DNA from: Elusimicrobiota bacterium
Lineage (GTDB): Bacteria; Elusimicrobiota; Elusimicrobia; 2-01-FULL-59-12; JACPXA01
Assembly: GCA_016196785.1 (NCBI GenBank)
Contig: JACPXA010000114.1
Location: 1-13,628, forward strand
Reading direction: 5' to 3'
Length of the DNA: 13,628 nucleotides
Shown here: positions 7,387-13,628 of the stretch, piece by piece
How the letters are laid out: every line of letters begins with the position of its first letter
Numbering within the stretch: the stretch's first letter is position 1
Made by a program: the position numbers and the translations under genes
The notes under the pieces: generated by a model
What the model was told of the DNA's origin: nothing
What the model saw: the letters and a program-made list of their open reading frames with translations, nothing else
Databases searched by the model: none

Positions 7387-8323
7387 GCCGCAGTCTTGGG
7401 TCCAGGTAGACGTAAACCAGATCCACCACTAAATGAACGAGCACGAAGAAGAACGCGAGCGCCATGACCAAGCCCTGAACCATCGGATAGTCCCGGTATA
7501 GAATGGCATCGACCACGGCGGTCCCCAGGCCCGGCCACGAGAACACATACTCGACCACGATCGTTCCGCCGAGCAGCCGCCCGACTTGAATGCCGACTAC
7601 GGTTGCGACCGGAATCAGGGCGTTCTTCAATGTGTGCCTGTACAACACGCCAGCCTCGGCTAGCCCCTTCGCCCTTGCGGTCCGCACGTAATCCTGCCCC
7701 AGAGCTTCCAGCATGGCAGAACGCGTCATTCGCATTGTTATGGCCGCCATACCTGCGCCGAGCGTGAGCGCCGGCATGGCGAGAAGCTGCAAGTTCCGCA
7801 CGAGGTCACGTGTCATCGGCTCGTATCCCCCGGGCGGCAACAAGCGAAACGCCACCGACAACACCATGATCAGGAGGATGCCAAGCCAGAACGTGGGGAG
7901 CGATAGACCGATCAACGCGACCAGGCGGGCCGCCAAATCGACGACACTGTTCCGTCGGGTCGCCGAAACGATACCAGCAGGGATCGCAACGAGGAGTGAG
8001 ATCGACAGCGCGGCCAGCGTGAGCTCGAGAGTCTGCGGGAAGCGACTGGCGATCTCTGTGACCACGGGCCTGCCCGTGCGGAGTGAACGCCCGAGATCAG
8101 CACGGATCAGCGCAGTGAACCATTCAACGAACTGAACCGGCAGGGACCGCTCAAGCCCGAACACCCGACGGAGCTCGGCGGCGACCTCAGGATTGTTCTC
8201 TTCCCGGCCCATCTGCAAGTCGACAATGTCGCCTGGGATCAGCCGAATGAGGAAGAAGGCCACGATCGCAATCCCGACCAGCACGAGGACGGTCGAGGCC
8301 GACAGCCTTGCAACCGCGCGCAT
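7379..8323 (-). CDS. Dipeptide/oligopeptide ABC transporter permease, DppB type (set 1)
   Basis: DppB/OppB-family inner-membrane permease, 314 residues from the preferred ATG. The first helix is followed by LIRLIPGDIVDLQMG and the stretch ELRRVFGLERSLPVQFVEW, both family hallmarks. Later come DLGRSLRTGRPV, the SLPTFWLGILLIMVLS helix, the EAA loop DYVRTARAKGLAE...HTLKNALIP and the closing VYVYLDPRLRHD. A tandem GTG-ATG start occurs (8326 and 8323); GGAG lies 3 bases before the GTG but 6 before the ATG, so the ATG is preferred. The gene starts 57 bases after the M19 gene and its stop overlaps the start of DppC1, giving tight operon order. No ATP-binding subunit is encoded alongside. Confidence 0.93.
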   Translation of the reverse strand: MRAVARLSASTVLVLVGIAIVAFFLIRLIPGDIVDLQMGREENNPEVAAELRRVFGLERSLPVQFVEWFTALIRADLGRSLRTGRPVVTEIASRFPQTLELTLAALSISLLVAIPAGIVSATRRNSVVDLAARLVALIGLSLPTFWLGILLIMVLSVAFRLLPPGGYEPMTRDLVRNLQLLAMPALTLGAGMAAITMRMTRSAMLEALGQDYVRTARAKGLAEAGVLYRHTLKNALIPVATVVGIQVGRLLGGTIVVEYVFSWPGLGTAVVDAILYRDYPMVQGLVMALAFFFVLVHLVVDLVYVYLDPRLRHD

Positions 8324-8380
8324 CACCCGCTCCGACGCGACTCGCCACCCTCCCCATTGTCCCGCTGCCTCAGCATGGGG

Positions 8381-9382
8381 TTATGTTCCCCACACCTGCC
8401 TGTAGACCCGACAAAGATTTCCTCCCATGACCTTCGCGACATCGCCGGCATTCCAGCCGCGGTCCAGAAGCCGCGCCGTGACGGCGGGGAACTCGCGAAC
8501 GGCTACCGGATGGCGAGTCTCTAGGCTATGCCCGAACTTCTCGACGAATTTCCCCATCACACCCGGATATGCCGCGTTGTAGGCCGCGCCACGACTCTCC
8601 ACTTCGTCGATCCGAACCGTGAGGTCCGTGTCCGACGCCACGCCCACATGGTCGACTCCCGCCAGGTTCGCGATGCATTCGATATTCTCCACAAGATCCT
8701 GTATACCGGGCGGGCGGTCCCCTCCAGTCCAGCTAATTGGGCCCCATGAGCACGCACCGATGACCCCACCTCCCTCGGCACACAGCTTGATCTGCTCATC
8801 GGTGATGTTGCGGGGGTTGTCCACCCGCCGTCGCGGGTTGCTGTGAGAGAAGATGCAGGGCTTGCTGCTCAGGGTGAGGGCCTCGAGACTCGTCCTCTCG
8901 CCCACGTGACTCAGATCGACTAACATCCCTAGCTCGTTCATCATCTTGACGACTTGCCGGCCGAAATGTGATAGACCGGCGTTACTCACCTCTGTGCAGC
9001 CATCCCCAATGAAGTTGCGCTCGTTATACGTCAATTCGATGATTCGCACCCCCAGCTCGCGGAAGAGGATGAGGTGGCCAACATCCCTCTCGAGCGGTTC
9101 CCCGTTTTGAAAGTGGAAGACGAAGGCCACCTTCCCCTCAGCCTTCGCTCGCTCGATCTCGCTTACGGTAGTCGCCTGCACGAAGCGATCAGGAGTCCGA
9201 GCGATCGCCTGCAGGGCCTCTCCGATGTTCCTTCCTGCGGCCGCGAATCCCGTCGAGCCTCCAGCCAGTGTTAGGTTAAAAGCCGTGACCCCGGATCGCG
9301 CAATGTTGTCTGTCCACTCATCCAGGTAGTTTGCACACGCGTCAATGATAATCGACGCCCCGTGGATGTCCCGCGCCTGCAT
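8381..9382 (-). CDS. M19 (renal/membrane dipeptidase) family protein with altered metal site
   Basis: A 333-residue TIM-barrel protein of peptidase family M19, whose classical members are zinc dipeptidases cleaving dipeptides, including ones with D-residues. The barrel is recognisable from LGVRIIELTYNERN, MLVDLSHVGERT (His159), CIFSHSNPR (His180), NPRNITDEQIK (Arg191), VGVASDTD (Asp251) and the C-terminal KVMGGNLCRVY. The usual N-terminal DGHxD metal motif reads DACAN here (residues 14-18), and the usual bridging glutamate region reads FHFQNGEP (residues 89-96) with Gln at the expected place. Thus one zinc site appears missing while the His-His half, the substrate arginine and the catalytic aspartate remain. 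Comparable M19 homologues lacking these ligands are known to me as a subfamily of unclear activity. There is no signal peptide. The ATG at 9382 has GGGAGG 4 bases upstream. It lies 45 bases after SBP1 and 57 before DppB1, implying a role with the imported ligand. Confidence 0.88.
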   Translation of the reverse strand: MQARDIHGASIIIDACANYLDEWTDNIARSGVTAFNLTLAGGSTGFAAAGRNIGEALQAIARTPDRFVQATTVSEIERAKAEGKVAFVFHFQNGEPLERDVGHLILFRELGVRIIELTYNERNFIGDGCTEVSNAGLSHFGRQVVKMMNELGMLVDLSHVGERTSLEALTLSSKPCIFSHSNPRRRVDNPRNITDEQIKLCAEGGGVIGACSWGPISWTGGDRPPGIQDLVENIECIANLAGVDHVGVASDTDLTVRIDEVESRGAAYNAAYPGVMGKFVEKFGHSLETRHPVAVREFPAVTARLLDRGWNAGDVAKVMGGNLCRVYRQVWGT

Positions 9383-9427
9383 GCTGCCTCCCTGTGCGGT
9401 GCTGACGCCGTGCTCCTGGGCCAGCCC

Positions 9428-10978
9428 CTACTTGTCAAGCCAGACTTCGCGCAGATGTATGTATGAGGGAGAAAAATCGTACGTGTATCCCATGACATAC
9501 TTCGCCGCCGCGTCGAACAGGAAATAGTTGAAGACGAACGCATAGGGACCGACATCCGCCAGTCGCTTCTGGGCCTCGATGTACAACTTGTTCCGCTGCG
9601 CTTGGTCGGTCGTTCTCCGAGCCTGCGCTACGAGTTCATTGACCTGAGGATCGTTGAACTTGGCGTAGTTGATCCCACCTCCTGGCACAAAGTTCTGCTG
9701 GAAACGCTCGTCGGGATCCACCGTGCCGAGGTGACCGTATACCATCGCGTCAAATTGACCTTTGCGTGCGTCGGCCAGCACGATCCCCACATCGGCGAGC
9801 CGCACCTCTGTTTCGAGTCCAAGCGGCTTCAGCTGCTGTTGGAGGCCCTGGCCGGCGCGCGCCTCGTGGGTCAACCCGGTCGCAACGCTAATCGTGAACT
9901 TGAACCCCTTTGCATATCCCGCCTCTGCGAGCAACTGCTTCGCCTTCACGTAGTCCTGTTTGTAGCAGCTTTCCTTGACGCCCGCGGGTGCCTTCACCGG
10001 AATGAAGCCACAGCTCACCACGGCGGATTGACCCGGCTGCGCGAGATCCGCGAGCCCCTGACGGTCCAGAGCATAGAAGATCGCGTGGCGGACCCGCATG
10101 TCGTCGAAGGGCTTTCGTTGCATGTTCAACAGCAGATAGAGAAACGTCCGCGACCCCTCGCCACCGTACAGGGCGATTGAGGGATCCTTCTTCAGAATGT
10201 CGACATGCGCGTTCGGCGCCCTGTAGAGGAAATCGATGGCACCCGATCGCAACGCAGCAGTCCTGGCACTCTCATCCCGATTGAAGGTGAAGACGATGCG
10301 ATCCAGATACGGCAGACCTTGCCGCCAGTAATCCTTGTTGCGTTCCACGACCACCCGCTGGTCACGGATCCATTCAACGAAACGGAAGGGGCCTGTCCCG
10401 ATCGGTTTTTTGTCCAATCCTCCTTCCTGCTGGACGCCTTCCTTTGGTACGATCGCCGAATTAATTTGACTCAGATTTGCCAGCAGAGGCGCGAATGGCT
10501 CCTTCAGCCTAAACGTCACGGTATGCGGGTCTGGTGTTTCGATCGTGTCGACTACCTGATACGTCGCGAACCTCGGTGACGCGGTTGTTTTGTCGCGAAG
10601 ACGCTCGATCGAGAACCGAACGTCTTCCGCCGTCATGTCGCGCCCGTTGTGAAATTTGACGCCCTTTCGGAGCTTGAACGTATACGTCAGACCATCCGGT
10701 GAGACGGTCCAACTCTCGGCGAGGTTGGGAACAACGCGACCGTCAGCCTCGGGTACGCCTTGGACCAGTGTCTCGAACACCTGTTCGGCAATGGCGAACA
10801 TGGTCGCGAGGTTAGATTTCGCTGGATCATAGCCGGCTACCACGTCAGCGACCAACAGTACGCGCAGCTCGCCACCACGCTTCGGCTGAGACCCCGCCGG
10901 GGAGGCACTGAGCGAAACTGCCAGCACCACCGCAGTCACTATGGCACATCCAAACGGCAGACGTCGAAGGGGCCTCAT
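9428..10978 (-). CDS. Periplasmic peptide-type ABC substrate-binding protein, family 5 (SBP1)
   Basis: Solute-binding protein of family 5 (DppA/OppA type), 516 residues. The signal peptide comprises MRPLRR, a hydrophobic core (CAIVTAVVLAVSLSA) and likely cleavage near SPAGS/QPKRGG; the cysteine in the core is not a lipobox. Mature landmarks are NLAESWTVSPDGLTYTFKLR, VKFHNGRDMTAEDVRFSIERL, DTIETPDPHTVTFRLKEPFA, GTGPFRFVEWIRDQR, MRVRHAIFYALDR and the ending REVWLDK. The start is ATG 10978-10976, because AGGAGG sits 8 bases upstream. The frame extends to an in-frame start at 11017, but that adds 13 charged residues ahead of the signal peptide and has no comparable ribosome site. It is the first gene of the run, so the main promoter should lie in 10979-11159, although no convincing -35/-10 pair was found there by eye. 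It probably serves DppB1/DppC1. Confidence 0.93.
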   Translation of the reverse strand: MRPLRRLPFGCAIVTAVVLAVSLSASPAGSQPKRGGELRVLLVADVVAGYDPAKSNLATMFAIAEQVFETLVQGVPEADGRVVPNLAESWTVSPDGLTYTFKLRKGVKFHNGRDMTAEDVRFSIERLRDKTTASPRFATYQVVDTIETPDPHTVTFRLKEPFAPLLANLSQINSAIVPKEGVQQEGGLDKKPIGTGPFRFVEWIRDQRVVVERNKDYWRQGLPYLDRIVFTFNRDESARTAALRSGAIDFLYRAPNAHVDILKKDPSIALYGGEGSRTFLYLLLNMQRKPFDDMRVRHAIFYALDRQGLADLAQPGQSAVVSCGFIPVKAPAGVKESCYKQDYVKAKQLLAEAGYAKGFKFTISVATGLTHEARAGQGLQQQLKPLGLETEVRLADVGIVLADARKGQFDAMVYGHLGTVDPDERFQQNFVPGGGINYAKFNDPQVNELVAQARRTTDQAQRNKLYIEAQKRLADVGPYAFVFNYFLFDAAAKYVMGYTYDFSPSYIHLREVWLDK

Positions 10979-11043
10979 CTTCGCTTCCTCCTCATTATTC
11001 CCGCGCGGCACTGACATCCCACTCGTTCTCGCGACCGCGACCG

Positions 11044-11131
11044 GCCGCTACAAAAGCGGCGCGGACATCTACAGACAGCCAACTTCCCCACGGGAAGGAT
11101 AACTCCCTTCATACAGTGGCTCCGTGCCACT
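11044..11131. promoter_or_regulatory. Cluster of three short hairpins between SBP1 and the small membrane protein gene
   Basis: Three perfect 6-bp stems lie in a row: GCCGCT/AGCGGC with a 5-base loop (11044-11060), CTTCCC/GGGAAG with a 3-base loop (11083-11097), and AGTGGC/GCCACT with a 5-base loop (11115-11131). They fill the 181-base gap between the stop of the upstream minus-strand gene (11160) and the SBP1 start (10978). They could form a terminator for the former or a structured leader for the latter. None has a clear T-run. Confidence 0.4.
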
Positions 11132-11159
11132 CATCGACCTGCCTGGGCCGACCCACCGT

Positions 11160-11441
11160 TCAGGGGCGATGCCGCCGCACCACTTTGGGCATCAGCATCA
11201 CCAGCGCGATGAGTGCCCAAATGGCTTCCATCGCGACGAAGACCGGGGTATCGTTCACGAGGCCGTACCAGACCAGCGCACTCGCTCCGAGAGCGTTCAG
11301 CCCGTCATAAACGGGACTTGCCCGATTCATTCGACCGACCGCATTCAAGCTGAAAGCGGCCAGCAGCATGAGTAAGCCAGTCGTGCCGATGAGAGTGTTC
11401 AGCACGAAAGTTCGTTCGCCCACCGGCCGAAGTTCCCCCAA
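11160..11441 (-). CDS. Small three-helix membrane protein, CBU_0592-like
   Basis: A 93-residue integral membrane protein with three hydrophobic segments at about residues 14-34, 44-62 and 66-85 and a basic tail (KVVRRHRP). The pattern YDGLNALGASALVWYGLVN followed by FVAMEAIWALIALVML matches what I know of the CBU_0592-like domain, a small conserved membrane family of unknown function. No enzymatic motif is visible. The start is uncertain: a TTG at 11441 with GAGG 3 bases upstream gives 93 residues, while GTG codons at 11423 or 11405 would shorten the N-terminus without touching the first helix. It is on the same strand as the transport locus but 181 bases upstream of SBP1, behind several hairpins, so it is probably a separate unit. 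Confidence 0.65.
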   Translation of the reverse strand: MGELRPVGERTFVLNTLIGTTGLLMLLAAFSLNAVGRMNRASPVYDGLNALGASALVWYGLVNDTPVFVAMEAIWALIALVMLMPKVVRRHRP

Positions 11442-11959
11442 GTTCCTCGCGCGCCAACGCCGAGTCGCGTCTGACGCTCCTCACGCCGGACTAGCAGGTT
11501 CCGCAGAGGTCAGACTCACCCATCTGCTGTAACTAACTAGCACACGGATCTTGAGCCGAACCTCGTCGTTGCCAGCGATGGAGGGGACTCGATCCGCGCC
11601 ACCTCTTGGCCGGACACCCTCGGCCGCCCGTCGCGGAGCAAGCACTCAACGCTGAGATCATTAGTCATGATCTCCGAGGCCCGCGTGCTGCCATGTACGG
11701 TGCCCATTACACCGCTGACAGTCGAGGTGTCAACTGAAATCGGCGCGGGTGACAGAATCGCGTCATATATGGGCCGTCTCTGATAGAGTTAAGTCATTCG
11801 TGGGCGAGTTGCTGAGCTGGTCCACCACGATGAGGCACTCGCGGCTCCTGGCGACCGCACCGAGAACCCGAGCGCTGAGCCTCGAGACGGGGACGGGTTC
11901 CGGGCCTCACGCACAGAAGCGGAAGGACATCCGCATACTTCTCACTAAGATCGCAGAGG
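11442..11959. other. Stretch with no convincing gene, ahead of the insertion sequence
   Basis: About 520 bases between the small membrane protein gene and the insertion sequence. The only open frames are short and show no family resemblance: a 38-codon plus-strand frame starting at ATG 11667 and a plus-strand frame from GTG 11749 running into the insertion sequence. The latter would end 6 codons beyond the insertion point (TGA at 13451-13453) if the element and one TTAA copy were removed. Neither has a strong ribosome site. The stretch also contains the inverted repeat at 11654-11674. Confidence 0.5.
11654..11674. repeat. 8-bp perfect inverted repeat, 5-base spacer
   Basis: GAGATCAT (11654-11661) and ATGATCTC (11667-11674) are exact reverse complements separated by TAGTC. 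The right arm contains a possible ATG start at 11667. The geometry suits either an operator for a dimeric regulator or a small RNA hairpin. No gene on either side is firmly linked to it. Confidence 0.35.
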
Positions 11960-11963
11960 TTAA
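11960..11963. repeat. Target site duplication TTAA, left copy
   Basis: TTAA directly abuts the left terminal repeat and is matched by TTAA at 13431-13434. It fits the YTAR consensus of IS701-family insertions. Because TTAA is its own reverse complement it could also be read as part of the terminal repeat, so the assignment rests on family knowledge. Confidence 0.65.
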
Positions 11964-11980
11964 CACTACTGTGTCACAAA
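11964..11980 (+). repeat. IS left terminal inverted repeat
   Basis: CACTACTGTGTCACAAA is the exact reverse complement of 13414-13430. With the palindromic TTAA and two further outside bases the match extends to 23 bp (11958-11980 against 13414-13436). The end is set at 11964 because TTAA is read as the target duplication. Confidence 0.85.
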
Positions 11981-12019
11981 GACTAGGGCTTCCCGAAGGT
12001 ACCATGCCAGCATCGGAGC

Positions 12020-13428
12020 ATGGCTACCCATACGTCCGATGCCCGTGAACGGCGGTTCCGCGAGTACCTCGACCGGCTGGCGCGCGCCCTCGGGCACGAG
12101 GATCGGCGCGAGCCGCTGCGCGCGTTACCTGACCGGCCTGTGTCTCCCGGGAGACCGGAAGAGCATCGAACCCATGGCCGCGCGGATCGATCCCCGGCAC
12201 GTGCGGGCCCGGCACCAGTCGATGCATCACTTGGTGGCCAACGCCCCCTGGGGGGAGGCGGCGGTGCTCCGCCTCGCCCGCGATCTGGTCCTGGCGGAGA
12301 TGGATCGCCATGGTCCGGTGGCCGCGTGGCTCGTGGATGACACGGCGTTTCCCAAGAAGGGTCACCACTCGGTGGGCGTGGCGCATCAGTACTGCGGCAC
12401 CCTGGGCAAGCAAGCGAACTGTCAGGTGGCCGTGACCGTCACGCTGGTGAACGAGGCCGTGAGCGTGCCGGCCGCCTACCAGTTGTACGTGCCGGAGAGC
12501 TGGGCGCGGGACCGGACGCGACGGCGGACGGTCGGGGTTCCGGACCCGGTGGCGTTCCGCCCCAAGTGGCAGATCGCGTTGACACAGATCCTCACCCTGC
12601 ACCGCGAGGACGTGCCCCTGGCCCCGGTGGTGGCCGATGCGGCCTACGGTGTCACCCTCGATTTCCGGGCCGCGCTCACCGCGCAGCAGATCCCGTATGT
12701 CCTCGGCGTCCCCGACGACACCCTGGTGTGGCCCCCGGGCTACACCCCGCCACCCCCGCGGCGCGGCCGCCCGCCAAAGCAGCGGCGCCACCCCCGACGC
12801 CAGCCCCCGGTCCGGCTCGCGACCCTGGTGGGTCGTCTGCCGCCCTCGGCCTGGTCCACCGTGACCTGGCGCGAAGGCACGCGGGGGAGCATGCGCTCGC
12901 GCTTTGTGGCGCTCCGGGTCCGGCCCGCCCCGGCCCGCGCCCGGCCCGCGCTGCGTCCCATCGAGTGGCTCCTGAGCGAGTGGCCACCGGACGAACCGGC
13001 CCCGACCAAGTACTACCTCTCCACCCTGCCGGCCTCGATGTCGCTCGCCGACCTCGTCCGTCTGGCGCACCTGCGCTGGCGCATCGAGCGCGATTACCAG
13101 GAGCTCAAGGACGAGTTCGGCCTTGATCACTTTGAAGGACGCGGCTGGCGCGGCTTCCATCACCATGGGTCGTTATGTATCGCGGCCTACGCCTTTCTGG
13201 CGGCCGAGCGCGCGCGGCTTTCCCCCCCTGAGCCTCTGTCCTTCCTCCGCCCCGCTCGCCTACCCAAAGGTTTCACGCCGCGGGGCGCTCCCGGTGCGGC
13301 CTGAACGCCATGTGCCCACATCCATCGCGACGATGTATCGGCTCCACGGGCGCGCCCTGCTCGCAGACACCCCGTGCCTGTCCTGTGGTCGGGAGCCTCA
13401 ACCGGGTCTGACTTTTGTGACACAGTAG
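12020..13428 (+). pseudogene. IS701-family DDE transposase, split by two +1 frameshifts
   Basis: The transposase can be read only by joining three frames. The N-terminus starts at ATG 12020 (MATHTSDARERRFREYLDRL, then EDRREPLRA). After one extra T at 12125/12126 the frame resumes as YLTGLCLPGDRKSIEPMAAR and runs to 13292. After one extra G near 13293/13294 it resumes as VRPERHVPTSIATMYRL and ends at TAG 13426-13428. Removing the two bases gives about 468 residues, a usual length for the family, with conserved sequence on both sides of each break. The catalytic triad is intact: Asp at 12336 or 12339 (WLVDDTAFPKKG), Asp at 12636 (VVADAAYG) and Glu at 13086 (WRIERDYQELK, with the E-x6-K spacing of IS4-type enzymes). 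The IS701 marker SVGVAHQYCGTLGKQANCQ is clear. The middle frame alone, with an ATG at 12039, would give a 421-residue product with a wrong N-terminus and C-terminus. The ribosome site before 12020 is poor. It may be decayed, recoded, or damaged by sequencing error. Confidence 0.8.
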
Positions 13429-13430
13429 TG
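13414..13430 (-). repeat. IS right terminal inverted repeat
   Basis: Exact reverse complement of the left terminus at 11964-11980. In the third transposase frame the TAG stop (13426-13428) lies inside this repeat, a compact arrangement. Confidence 0.85.
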
Positions 13431-13434
13431 TTAA
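13431..13434. repeat. Target site duplication TTAA, right copy
   Basis: Right-hand TTAA, directly after the right terminal repeat at 13414-13430; the partner copy is at 11960-11963. Confidence 0.65.
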
Positions 13435-13628
13435 CCGCGTGGCTTACATCTGACCGGTCAGGACCTCCGCCCGATCCGCTCCCGCGACGGATCGACGCCC
13501 GAGGCCAGCCGGCGAGGCGCCACTGGATTCCCCTCCGGTATCACGGCGGCGCATTCCTGGTCATCGAGATCACCCGCACGGATCGGGGTGAGGCGCGCTA
13601 CCGGGCCTGGATCTGGCATGCCGCACGG
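13431..13628 (+). CDS. Possible partial open frame to the right edge, unrecognised
   Basis: In the frame of base 13431 the sequence is open to the end of the window and looks coding, with mostly G or C at third positions and an ordered stretch RYHGGAFLVIEITRTDRG then EARYRAWIWHAAR. No start codon of any common type occurs in this frame within the stretch, and none occurs on the left of the insertion sequence if the element is removed (that frame is open back to 11879). It is either the inner part of a gene interrupted by the element, a frameshifted remnant, or chance in GC-rich DNA. No family is recognised. Confidence 0.25.

Larger units (their letters stand above)
11964..13430 (+). mobile_element. 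IS701-family insertion sequence, 1467 bp
   Basis: A complete-looking insertion sequence bounded by perfect 17-bp terminal inverted repeats and flanked on both sides by TTAA, which fits the 4-bp YTAR target duplication known for the IS701 family. It carries a single transposase gene on the plus strand occupying nearly the whole element, with the last codons overlapping the right terminal repeat. GC content is high (47 of 60 bases at 12241-12300), unlike the transport locus. The termini look intact, so the element could in principle be moved by a transposase supplied in trans even if its own gene is broken. Confidence 0.85.

Noticed and set aside
704..10978. ATP-binding subunits DppD/DppF in the window
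   Set aside because: No Walker A, ABC signature or Walker B motif was found in any translated frame checked.
11667..11783. A 38-codon plus-strand small gene starting at ATG 11667
   Set aside because: No ribosome site at good spacing, no recognisable family, and the start overlaps an inverted repeat; too weak to annotate as a gene.
12024..13166. A 380-codon minus-strand open frame
   Set aside because: It is antisense to the transposase; very GC-rich DNA has few stops in the opposite frame, and the product is rich in Arg, Gly and His with no family match.
12039..13304. An intact 421-residue transposase
   Set aside because: The first about 29 residues and the last 4 do not match the family, while the expected sequence continues in neighbouring frames at both ends, so the gene is frameshifted.
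1..13628. CRISPR array, tRNA, rRNA, toxin-antitoxin or phage-defence genes
   Set aside because: No spaced direct repeats, tRNA cloverleaf with conserved arm sequence, rRNA segment or defence domain was recognised by eye.

Overview
The window reads as a bacterial chromosome or metagenome fragment dominated by a nine-gene, minus-strand peptide/amide uptake and hydrolysis locus (about 10978 down to 704). It is flanked on the left by the 3' end of a convergent plus-strand hydrolase gene and on the right by a small membrane protein gene and an IS701-family insertion sequence. Sec-type signal peptides without a lipobox cysteine on both solute-binding proteins suggest a diderm with periplasmic binding proteins. 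Proteins of this style are common in Methylomirabilota/Rokubacteria and Proteobacteria, but the phylum cannot be fixed from this sequence alone.

Layout, left to right. Bases 2-412 encode the C-terminal part of a C45-family (acyl-CoA:6-APA acyltransferase-like) hydrolase, followed by a strong GC-rich hairpin. Bases 704-4575 hold, in transcription order, a Rid-family protein, an imidazolonepropionase-like amidohydrolase, a DppB-type permease and a DppC-type permease. Their likely cognate solute-binding protein (SBP2) lies just upstream at 4797-6386. Bases 6472-10978 hold a second set: SBP1, an M19 dipeptidase-family protein, DppB1 and DppC1, with B1 and C1 overlapping by 8 bases. The two sets therefore have the same plan (binding protein, then hydrolase, then B, then C) with different hydrolases. 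No ATPase (DppD/DppF) is present, so both transporters must borrow ATPases encoded elsewhere or outside the window.

Upstream of SBP1 are three short hairpins, then a three-helix membrane protein of the CBU_0592-like kind (11160-11441), then about 520 bases with no convincing gene. The IS701-family element (11964-13430) is flanked by TTAA on both sides and has perfect 17-bp terminal repeats. Its transposase keeps the DDE residues but is broken into three frames by two apparent one-base insertions. The last about 200 bases contain an open, coding-like frame with no start.

Working model (inference): the locus imports small peptides or amide-containing compounds and hydrolyses them in the cytoplasm. 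Two accessory enzymes depart from their families' textbook active sites: the M19 protein lacks the HxD and Glu metal ligands, and the Rid protein lacks the catalytic arginine. No CRISPR array, tRNA, rRNA or clearly new system was seen. The most notable points are these altered active sites, the parallel architecture of the two transport sets, and the doubly frameshifted IS.
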